Shown: positions 58,108-64,000 of the stretch, piece by piece
How the letters are laid out: every line of letters starts with the position of its first letter
How positions within the stretch are numbered: the first letter of the stretch is position 1
From: Actinokineospora fastidiosa
GTDB lineage: Bacteria > Actinomycetota > Actinomycetes > Mycobacteriales > Pseudonocardiaceae
Reading direction: 5' to 3'
DNA length: 64,000 bases
Assembly (NCBI RefSeq): GCF_014648415.1
Contig: NZ_BMRB01000002.1
Coordinates: forward strand, 1,199,260 to 1,263,259
The notes under the pieces: generated by a model
The model's database searches: none
What the model was told of the DNA's origin: nothing
The model's input: the letters and a program-made list of their open reading frames with translations, nothing else
Program-made: the position numbers and the translations under genes

Positions 58108-60123
58108 ATGACCCCGCGTCGCGCCGCCCTGCTGGTCCCCGCCCTGGCCGCCGCCCTCCTGGCCGCACCGCCGTCCCAGGCGCAGCCGGGGGCCGACGTC
58201 GAGGTGACGGTCAACGCGCGCGCCGGGCTGGAGGCGGTCGGCGACGCCGCGATCGGGGTGAACCACGCGATCTGGGACTCCCAGCTGGGCACGCCGGAGG
58301 TCGCGGACCTGTTGCGGGGCGCGGGGATCCAGGCCATGCGCTACCCGGGCGGCTCGTACTCCGACATCTACCACTGGCGCGACCACACCGCCCCGGGCGG
58401 CTACGTCGCGCCGGGGACCGACTTCGACACGTTCATGGCCGGGGTGCGGCGCGCGGGCGGCCAGGCGATGGTGACCGCCAACTACGGCACCGGCACGCCC
58501 GAGGAGGCCGCGGCGTGGGTCCGCTACGCCAACGTGGAGAAGGGCTACGGCGTCCAGTACTGGGAGATCGGCAACGAGCTGTACGGCAACGGCCACTACG
58601 GCGCGGAGTGGGAGGCCGACGAGCATCCCGACAAGAGCCCGGCCGGGTACGCGAACCTGGTCAAGGAGTACGCGCTGGCGATGAAGGCCGTCGACCCGGG
58701 CATCCAGGTCGGCGCGGTGCTCACCACGCCCGGCGAGTGGCCGGACGGCATCACCGCGGCGGGCGACGCCGGGCCGTGGAACGAGGTCGTGCTGTCGGTT
58801 GCCGGTCCGCACATCGACTTCGTGATCCTGCACTGGTATCCCGCGGGCGGCTCCGGTGCGGCGACGCTGGCCAGGGCCGACCACGCGCCGGTCATGGTGC
58901 GGATGGCGCGCGAGCAGATCGCCCGGCACGCGGGCAAGGACCTCGGGATCGCGTTCACCGAGCTGAACACGACGTACGGCCGCAACACCCAGCCCGGCGC
59001 GCTGTTCGCCGCCGACGCGTACGCCTCGCTGCTGGCGAACGGCGTGTTCAATGTGGACTGGTGGAACGTCCACAACGGCATGGGGAACGTCACGACCGTC
59101 GCCGGGCACACCGACTACGACGACTTCGGCCTGCTCTCCAGCGGGAACTGCTCCGCCGACGGCACGGTCTGCCAGCCCGCGCTCAATACGCCGTTCGCGC
59201 CCTACCACGCGCTGGCGATGACCTCACGGCTGGCCGAGCCCGGCGACCAGTTCGTCGCGGCGGCGTCATCCGACCCGATGGTCAAGGCGCACGCCACGCG
59301 CAAAGCCGACGGCGGTCTCGCGGTCATGCTGGTCAACCGGGACCCCGAGAACGCCAAGACCGTCGCCCTCGACTACGCGGGCTACTCCCCCGCGGCGAGC
59401 GCCGAGGTCCTCAGCCACGGCAACGGGGACACGGCGATCACCACCACGACGGGAGCCAGCGCGTCCGTCGCGGTCGAGCCCTACTCGATCACCACGCTGC
59501 TGCTGCGTCCGACCGCCGAGGTGACCGGACCGGCAGCGCCCGCCCGGCCGACCGCGACGGCGACCGACCGGACCGCGACGCTCACCTGGCCCGCCGCCGC
59601 GCCCGGCGTCAAGTACGAGATCCACCGGCAGTCAGGCGCGCACACCGAGCAGTGGGGCGAGACGACCGGCACGTCCTTCACGGTCCACAACCTCACCCCG
59701 AGCACCCGCTACACGGTCAACCTGATCGCCCGCGACGGCGCGGGCAAGGTGTCCTGGGCGTCGCCGCCGGTCGAGTTCACCACGGCCACGCCCGCCACGT
59801 CGACGTGCGCGGTCAGGCTGACCGACGTCACGAACTGGGGCAACGGTTATGTGGGCAACGTCGACATCACCAACACCGGGACGCGGCCCGTCGACAGCTG
59901 GACGCTGGCCTTCGACTGGCCCACCGGGTGGCAGCGGGTGGACAGCGGCTGGAACGCGACCTGGACCCAGACCGGCGCGACCGTCCGGGTGGCCAATGCC
60001 GACGGGAACCGGGTGATCGCCCCCGGGGAGACGGTCACCGCCGGTTTCGTCGCCTCGTACCACGGACCCAACGTGCCGCCGCGGGTGTTCACGCTCAACG
60101 GGACCCACTGCACGACCCGGTGA
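58108..60123 (+). CDS. Secreted glycoside hydrolase (clan GH-A) with fibronectin III and CBM2 modules
   Basis: 671 residues. A Sec signal (about 1-26) leads to a TIM-barrel catalytic domain with the acid/base Glu157 in YWEIGNELYGNG and nucleophile Glu285 in IAFTELNTTYG, in the style of GH51/GH39-type enzymes. A beta domain follows to about 475. A fibronectin III module (about 480-560; ATLTWPAAAPGVKYEIHRQ) and a C-terminal CBM2 (about 567-671; VDITNTGTRPVDSWTLAFDW; the flanking Cys pair) complete it. CBM2 binds cellulose or xylan. The CebR-like box upstream supports cellulose-linked induction. The precise sugar cleaved is not assignable from sequence. Confidence 0.87.
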   Translation: MTPRRAALLVPALAAALLAAPPSQAQPGADVEVTVNARAGLEAVGDAAIGVNHAIWDSQLGTPEVADLLRGAGIQAMRYPGGSYSDIYHWRDHTAPGGYVAPGTDFDTFMAGVRRAGGQAMVTANYGTGTPEEAAAWVRYANVEKGYGVQYWEIGNELYGNGHYGAEWEADEHPDKSPAGYANLVKEYALAMKAVDPGIQVGAVLTTPGEWPDGITAAGDAGPWNEVVLSVAGPHIDFVILHWYPAGGSGAATLARADHAPVMVRMAREQIARHAGKDLGIAFTELNTTYGRNTQPGALFAADAYASLLANGVFNVDWWNVHNGMGNVTTVAGHTDYDDFGLLSSGNCSADGTVCQPALNTPFAPYHALAMTSRLAEPGDQFVAAASSDPMVKAHATRKADGGLAVMLVNRDPENAKTVALDYAGYSPAASAEVLSHGNGDTAITTTTGASASVAVEPYSITTLLLRPTAEVTGPAAPARPTATATDRTATLTWPAAAPGVKYEIHRQSGAHTEQWGETTGTSFTVHNLTPSTRYTVNLIARDGAGKVSWASPPVEFTTATPATSTCAVRLTDVTNWGNGYVGNVDITNTGTRPVDSWTLAFDWPTGWQRVDSGWNATWTQTGATVRVANADGNRVIAPGETVTAGFVASYHGPNVPPRVFTLNGTHCTTR

Positions 60124-60124
60124 G

Positions 60125-60160
60125 GGCCGGTCGTCAGGCGCGGACCGCCTGACGACGGCC
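60125..60160. terminator. Terminator hairpin overlapping the DoxX gene end
   Basis: A 15-bp stem with one bulged G (arms 60125-60140 and 60146-60160) around CGGAC. The right arm includes the last coding codons of doxX, and the left begins one base after the hydrolase stop, so it serves both converging transcripts. Confidence 0.75.
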
Positions 60161-60562
60161 GGTGAGCAGGTGGTCGACGCTGTAGCGGCCCGCACCGACG
60201 GCGGCCAGCACCAGCGCGGCCGCGCCGAGCACGAGGACGAACTCGTACCCGCCCTCGGCGACGAACAGGCCCGCACTCGCGTGGACGAACGCGAACGCGC
60301 CGATCATGTCGACGAGCAGCAGCAGACCGACGACGGGCACGGCAAGCCCGATGACCAGCGCGACGCCGCCCGCGAGCTCCACGATGGTGGCGAACCAGGC
60401 CGCCACGGGCGCGGCAGGCACGCCGACCTGCTCGAAGAACGCCGTGGTGCCCTCCATGCCGTTGGTGAACAGCTTCTGCCAACCGTGCGCGAAGAACACG
60501 ACACCGACGGCAACACGGGCAAGCAGCACGGCAAGGTCACGGGCGGGTGCGGGGATGGTCAT
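60134..60562 (-). CDS. DoxX-family membrane protein
   Basis: 142 residues with four membrane helices. The DoxX block is VAVGVVFFAHGWQKLFTNG, followed by VAAWFATIVELAGGVALVIG and FAFVHASAGLFVAEGGYEFV. Related mycobacterial DoxX binds SodA and SseA in an oxidative-stress complex. Its stop and last codons lie in a terminator hairpin. ATG 60562. It stands alone after a repeat-rich gap. Confidence 0.87.
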   Translation of the reverse strand: MTIPAPARDLAVLLARVAVGVVFFAHGWQKLFTNGMEGTTAFFEQVGVPAAPVAAWFATIVELAGGVALVIGLAVPVVGLLLLVDMIGAFAFVHASAGLFVAEGGYEFVLVLGAAALVLAAVGAGRYSVDHLLTGRRQAVRA

Positions 60563-60669
60563 GACGGGGTCCTCTCGGTGACGGGGATGAATCGGACGGT
60601 TCAGGTGCGGCAGGCCGAACCTGGAAGGTGGACGACTATCCGGGGCTGCGGGAGACAGGGGACCGGCCG

Positions 60670-60921
60670 CGACCCGCCCCGGGGCGCAGCGGGCAGCGTC
60701 GGCGGGATTGCGAGTGCATGGCTAACAACGAGGTGCCCGGAGGCGCGGGATCGGTCACGCCCCGCCCCGAGGCGCAGCCAGCAGCCCCGCCGGGATTGCG
60801 AGGAGCCGGACCAACCCGACATGCCGGACCAGTCACAACCCGCCGCGAGGTCCAGCCTGCAACCTCGCCGGGACCACGCGGTGCGCCGCTCACCGAGGTG
60901 CCCGGAGGCGCGGGATCGGGC
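60670..60921. repeat. Degenerate tandem repeat, three units of about 80 bp
   Basis: Units near 60670-60755, 60756-60833 and 60834-60921 share a core of the form CCGCC...GGCGCAGC...GCCGGGATTGCGAG. A 26-bp stretch beginning CGAGGTGCCCGGAGGCGCGG is exactly repeated at 60729-60754 and 60894-60919. No gene is supported in 60563-60982. Confidence 0.6.
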
Positions 60922-60982
60922 ATGGTTCGGCCCGTCGTACGTAGCCCGGAGCAGCTGGCAACCCTGCATGGGGCCGTGAGGT

Positions 60983-61513
60983 TCACGGCTGTTCCGTGGC
61001 GGCGGGAGGCGTGGGGTCGGTGACGATCCGGCCTGCGGTGCGCACGCCGGACCAGCGGGCGAGTTCGGCGGCGAGGTCGAGGCGTTCGACGATGGCGGCG
61101 TCGGCGTGGGGGCCCCAGGCGGCGCGGGGGAGCATCCACATGATCTCGAACTCGTTGCCGTCGGGGTCGGCTCCGTAGACGCTCTTGGTGGCGCCGTGGC
61201 TGGACTCGCCGGTGTACGCGCCCGCGGCGGTCAGGCGCTGGCGGAACTCGACCAGTTCGTCGACGGTGTCGAGCTGCCAGGCGAGGTGGTAGAGGCCGAT
61301 GCCGCGGCGGCGGGGGCCGTCGGCCGGGCCGATGCCGAACAGGCCCAGGTCGTGGTGGTTGCCGGAGCGGGGCAGCCGCAGGAACGCGGCGTTCAGCGGC
61401 TCCTCGTGGCTGACCAGTTCCATGCCGAACACCTCGGTGTAGAAGCGGGCGGAGCGGTCGAGGTCGGCCACGAACAGCACGGCGTGGTTGAGGCGGACGG
61501 GCGAGACGGTCAC
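60983..61513 (-). CDS. VOC/glyoxalase-family protein
   Basis: 176 residues from GTG 61513, preceded by AAGGAGGA. The metal-site pattern is LNHAVLFVADLDRSARFYTE, GLYHLAWQLDTVDELVEFR and GADPDGNEFEIMWM. The extra C-terminal tail is Pro/Thr-rich. A longer start (GTG 61537) is coupled to the preceding gene but lacks a good site. It is in one transcript with the NADP-reductase-like gene. Confidence 0.85.
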   Translation of the reverse strand: MTVSPVRLNHAVLFVADLDRSARFYTEVFGMELVSHEEPLNAAFLRLPRSGNHHDLGLFGIGPADGPRRRGIGLYHLAWQLDTVDELVEFRQRLTAAGAYTGESSHGATKSVYGADPDGNEFEIMWMLPRAAWGPHADAAIVERLDLAAELARWSGVRTAGRIVTDPTPPAATEQP

Positions 61514-61533
61514 GGAATCCTCCTTGCGCGGGG

Positions 61534-62103
61534 TCACGCGGCGACGGCGAAGCCCGCCGTCCAGGCGACCTTCTCGGCGGCGGCCAGGGTGAGCTGCAGG
61601 AAGCCGACGGCCTCCAGTTCGCGGGCGCGGCGCAGCGGGCCCGCGTCGACGGCGCGCAGGCCGCCCGCGGTGACGATCCCGGCGAGCAGCGCCTTGGCAT
61701 CGGCGTCGTCGCCCGCGATCAGGACGGTGGTGGGCTGCCCGCCGACCGTCCCCGTGGACAGGGTGGCCGCGAAGTTGGTGTTGAACGCCTTGACGACCCG
61801 CGACGCGGGCAGCGCCTCGGCCAGTTCGGCGGCCGCGGAGCCGTCGGCGGGGACGACGAGGAAGTCGAACGTCGTGAAGTCCACGGGGTTGCTGATGTCG
61901 ACGACGACCTTGCCCGCGAGCTGCGCGCCCAGCCGGGCGACGACGTCGGCGAGCGCGCCGTAGGGGACGGCGAGGACAACGATCTCGCCGGTGACGCGGT
62001 CGTCGTCGCGGCCGAGCAGGTCCACGGCGCCGCCGCCCCTGCCGACGACGTCCGCGATGGCCTTGGCCATGGTGCCGGTGCCGATGATGCTCACGCGTGC
62101 CAT
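61534..62103 (-). CDS. NADPH-dependent F420 reductase-like protein
   Basis: 189 residues from ATG 62103. The Rossmann motif is SIIGTGTMAKAIADVVGRGG, followed by IVVLAVPYGALADVVA, KVVVDISNPVDF and VVKAFNTNFAATLSTG, which match F420:NADP oxidoreductase-like proteins. It is short relative to the archaeal enzyme but typical of bacterial members. An exact palindrome lies 47 bases upstream. Confidence 0.82.
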   Translation of the reverse strand: MARVSIIGTGTMAKAIADVVGRGGGAVDLLGRDDDRVTGEIVVLAVPYGALADVVARLGAQLAGKVVVDISNPVDFTTFDFLVVPADGSAAAELAEALPASRVVKAFNTNFAATLSTGTVGGQPTTVLIAGDDADAKALLAGIVTAGGLRAVDAGPLRRARELEAVGFLQLTLAAAEKVAWTAGFAVAA

Positions 62104-62149
62104 GTCGGTGCTCCTGTCGGTCGGGTGTCCGTGCACCCCCTACAAGGAT

Positions 62150-62163
62150 GTTGAAGGTTCAAC
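62150..62163. promoter_or_regulatory. Perfect palindrome GTTGAAGGTTCAAC
   Basis: Two 6-bp arms around GG, 47 bases from the NADP-reductase start and in the gap shared with the AraC gene. The style is that of MerR- or HxlR-type operators; no such gene is near. Confidence 0.55.
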
Positions 62164-62202
62164 TATTCCGCAAGTGACGGGGACCACTTGTGTGGGTGGA
62201 TC

Positions 62203-62249
62203 GGTCAGGAATCGAGAAGTGCGGGTCTCGGCGGCGCGCATAGCGTGAT
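62203..62249 (+). promoter_or_regulatory. Shared 47-bp module, copy 1, upstream of the AraC gene
   Basis: GGTCAGGAATCGAGAAG at 62203-62219 and TAGCGTGAT at 62241-62249. It matches the copy at 62640-62686 in 34 of 47 positions with identical spacing. It ends 28 bases before the AraC start. Confidence 0.7.
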
Positions 62250-62277
62250 CGACATCATCGGCATGGAGGGAGATCAC

Positions 62278-62685
62278 ATGTGCAACCCGCTGTGGGGACG
62301 CGCCCGCGCGGAGGCGCTGCGGCAGGACGACCTCGCCCGGCTGCGCCGCGTCCGCGATCGGATCGGCCGGGAGCACGCGCGGCCGTTGGACGTCGGCGCG
62401 CTCGCCCGGGACGCGGGCATGCCGCCGGGCCACCTCAGCCGTCGGTTCCGGCTCGCATACGGGCTGTCGCCGTACGCCTACCTGGTCGGGCGGCGGGTCG
62501 AGCGGGCGCGGGCGCTGCTGCGGTCGGGAGAACTCGGCGTGGTCGAGGTCGGCGTCGCGGTGGGCTTCCCGACGCCGGGGGTCTTCGCCGACCGCTTCAC
62601 GGAGGTGACGGGCGTGTCCCCCGTGGACTTCGCCGCACCGGTCAGGAATGAAGAAGCGTCGGCCGTCGAGCCGCGGCTAGCGTGA
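62278..62685 (+). CDS. Short AraC-family transcriptional regulator
   Basis: 135 residues, essentially one AraC DNA-binding domain: DVGALARDAGMPPGHLSRRF, LSPYAYLVGRRVERARALLR and VGVAVGFPTPGVFADRFTEV. It has no sensor domain. ATG 62278 follows GGAGGGAG. Its last 15 codons overlap the second copy of the 47-bp module in front of the VOC gene, so the AraC C-terminus is under two constraints. The module is probably its own site. Confidence 0.87.
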   Translation: MCNPLWGRARAEALRQDDLARLRRVRDRIGREHARPLDVGALARDAGMPPGHLSRRFRLAYGLSPYAYLVGRRVERARALLRSGELGVVEVGVAVGFPTPGVFADRFTEVTGVSPVDFAAPVRNEEASAVEPRLA

Positions 62686-62686
62686 T
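62640..62686 (+). promoter_or_regulatory. Shared 47-bp module, copy 2, inside the AraC gene end
   Basis: GGTCAGGAATGAAGAAG at 62640-62656 and TAGCGTGAT at 62678-62686, which covers the AraC stop codon. The block spacing equals that of copy 1. It lies four bases before the VOC ATG. Confidence 0.7.
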
Positions 62687-62690
62687 TCCC

Positions 62691-63311
62691 ATGGCACACA
62701 TCGAATCCGTCACCATCGAGGTCGCCGACACCGCGACCGCCCGTCACTTCTACACCACCGCGTTCGGACTGGACGCGGAGATCCGCCTGCGCCCAGCGGA
62801 GTCGCCGTCGAGCGGCTTCCGCGGGTTCACGCTGGCGCTGACGGTGGCCCAGCCCGCCACCGTGGACGGCTTCGTCGCGGCCGCCGTCGCCGAGGGGGCG
62901 ACGGTGGTCAAGCCCGCCGCGAAGTCGCTGTGGGGCTACGGCGGGGTCGTCCAGGCGCCGGACGGGACCATCTGGAAGATCGCGACGTCGGCCAAGAAGG
63001 ACACCGGCCCGGCCACGCGGGACATCGACGCCATCGTGCTCCTGCTGGGCGTCGCCGATGTGGCGGCGACCAAGCGGTTCTACAGCGAGCGCGGCCTCAC
63101 CGCGGGCAAGAGCTTCGGGCGCATGTACGTCGAGTTCGAGACCGGCCCGATCACCCTGGCCCTGTACCGCCGCCGCGCCCTCGCCAAGACCGCGGGCGTC
63201 GCCCCCGACGGCACCGGCTCCCACCGCCTCGTGATCAACGGCGACGCGGGCCCGTGCACCGACCCGGACGGGTTCGCGTGGGTGCCCGCGTCCGTGGCCT
63301 CGACGTCCTGA
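62691..63311 (+). CDS. VOC/glyoxalase-family protein controlled by AraC
   Basis: 206 residues with two VOC units: SVTIEVADTATARHFYTTAF to YGGVVQAPDGTIWKIATSAK, and VLLLGVADVAATKRFYSERG to DPDGFAWVPA. ATG 62691 is used; GTG 62682 overlaps the AraC stop (GTGA). Position after the duplicated module suggests activation by the AraC protein. The substrate is unknown. Confidence 0.85.
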   Translation: MAHIESVTIEVADTATARHFYTTAFGLDAEIRLRPAESPSSGFRGFTLALTVAQPATVDGFVAAAVAEGATVVKPAAKSLWGYGGVVQAPDGTIWKIATSAKKDTGPATRDIDAIVLLLGVADVAATKRFYSERGLTAGKSFGRMYVEFETGPITLALYRRRALAKTAGVAPDGTGSHRLVINGDAGPCTDPDGFAWVPASVASTS

Positions 63312-63349
63312 TAGGACTTATCTTCCACTGCCGTTCCCCTGGAGGGACC

Positions 63350-63817
63350 ATGACGACCGCGCCACCACGGACGCTCGCGGAGCGGGTGCGCGACACGCGC
63401 GCCAGGCTGGAGACCGACGTCGACCTGTGGGTCGCATCGGCGGGCCCGCCCGGCGGCGTCCACCTCATCCCGCTGTCCTTCCTGTGGGACGGGACGTCGA
63501 TCCTCATCTCGACCCCGAGGGCCTCGGTCACCGGCCGCAACCTGCTGGCCGACGGCCGGGTGCGGCTCAGCCTCGGCACGACCCGCGACGTGGTGGTCGT
63601 CGAGGGCACCGCCGAGCCGATCGCCGAACCTGACCGGGAGACCGGCGACGCGTTCGCGGCCAGGACCGGGTTCGACCCGCGCGAGCTGGCCACGCCCTAC
63701 CAGTACTTCCGCATCCACCCGCGGCGCGTGCAGGCCTGGCGGGAGGAGAACGAGCTCCGCGGCCGCCTCCTCATGCGCGACGGCCGCTGGCTGGACCGCG
63801 CGGACGCGGAATCCTGA
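63350..63817 (+). CDS. PPOX-class F420/FMN-dependent protein
   Basis: 155 residues of the split-barrel oxidase family: LETDVDLWVASAGPPGGVHL, STPRASVTGRNLLADGRVRL, SLGTTRDVVVVEGTAEPI and YQYFRIHPRRVQAWREENEL. ATG 63350 has GGAGGG upstream. A small inverted repeat GTCCT-GAT-AGGAC (63305-63317) lies ahead. The cofactor is F420 or FMN by family; the substrate is unknown. Confidence 0.82.
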   Translation: MTTAPPRTLAERVRDTRARLETDVDLWVASAGPPGGVHLIPLSFLWDGTSILISTPRASVTGRNLLADGRVRLSLGTTRDVVVVEGTAEPIAEPDRETGDAFAARTGFDPRELATPYQYFRIHPRRVQAWREENELRGRLLMRDGRWLDRADAES

Positions 63818-64000
63818 CCCACCGGACGCTTGCCTGCTGCCCCACGCACCCCAGGCCGCGAACCCACCCGGCGCCACCGGGAAGGGCCGACGGCGCCCGG
63901 GACAGCCGGTCGGCTGCTGCGCGGGGGCGGTCGCGGGTACGGTCGGGGTCAGCTGGCCGAAGCCGTCGGCCGTCGAGGAGGCGTCGGTGGTTGATCTGTC
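63818..64000 (+). other. Window tail; possible start of the next gene at 63987
   Basis: No gene is clear in the 183 bases. GAGGAGG at 63975-63981, five bases ahead of GTG 63987-63989, could open a gene running off the window. Only a few codons are seen. Confidence 0.3.

Overview
This window comes from a very GC-rich actinomycete chromosome. Third codon positions are almost all G or C, GTG starts are common, and neighbouring genes are often coupled by ATGA or GTGA overlaps. The gene set (livKHMGF next to an ANTAR regulator, CsoR copper control, F420-type PPOX proteins, a single-chain biotin carboxylase, a sugar ABC importer with no ATPase gene, a CebR-like box) suggests a Pseudonocardiales-type organism. 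That placement is an inference. I see no rRNA, tRNA, CRISPR array, phage or complete transposon.

Layout. 1-5549 (minus) holds a branched-chain amino acid importer (livK, livH, livM, start of livG) and a PdtaR-like ANTAR response regulator separated by a 629-base leader. 5697-6624 holds an anti-sigma kinase and STAS antagonist pair. 6638-11980 holds an aa3 oxidase subunit I, two GT9 glycosyltransferases and a type II NADH dehydrogenase. 12112-13277 is a three-gene operon of small proteins ending in a strong hairpin, followed by a 20-bp tandem repeat array. 13982-20126 holds a MarR/membrane-protein pair with two operators, RNase Z, a secreted subtilisin, a TrmB-like regulator, a PPOX protein and a LexA-family repressor. 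20322-23313 is a sugar ABC importer. 23817-29274 holds a Vps62-like lipoprotein, a Tat-type DJ-1 protein, a ricin-like membrane protein, a decayed CadD-like remnant and a flavoprotein. 29385-38000 holds a PD-(D/E)XK-like protein, a 1,826-residue single-chain acyl-CoA carboxylase, a phosphodiesterase and an ATP-dependent DNA ligase. 38425-40941 holds small Cys-rich, cold-shock, DivIVA-like and MerR genes.

41286-47450 is a compact copper island. The minus-strand operon runs csoR, copZ, a His-rich secreted protein, copA, a DUF6153-type protein and a DUF305 protein. Divergent to it are a carboxymuconolactone decarboxylase-family gene and a DUF4396-type gene. Five CsoR-like palindromes lie between and within these transcripts. 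47487-56476 holds a CBS protein, a UvrA-like ABC protein, a methyltransferase, a 91-bp multi-hairpin element, an NmrA-like protein, a DMT exporter facing a MarR regulator, GNAT, 2'-5' RNA ligase-like and XRE genes. 56485-63817 holds a VOC/WYL divergent pair around a perfect 25-bp palindrome, a CebR-like box before a CBM2 glycoside hydrolase, DoxX, a VOC/NADP-reductase pair, and an AraC/VOC pair whose two genes share a duplicated 47-bp upstream module.

The most interesting unexplained structures are the 91-bp multi-hairpin element at 51104-51194, the duplicated module at 62203/62640, the degenerate GC-rich repeats that favour convergent gaps, and the rare-codon GTCCACA words that look like dispersed DnaA boxes. 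Start sites were chosen from ribosome-binding sites and family conservation. All family assignments are by reading, with no database search.
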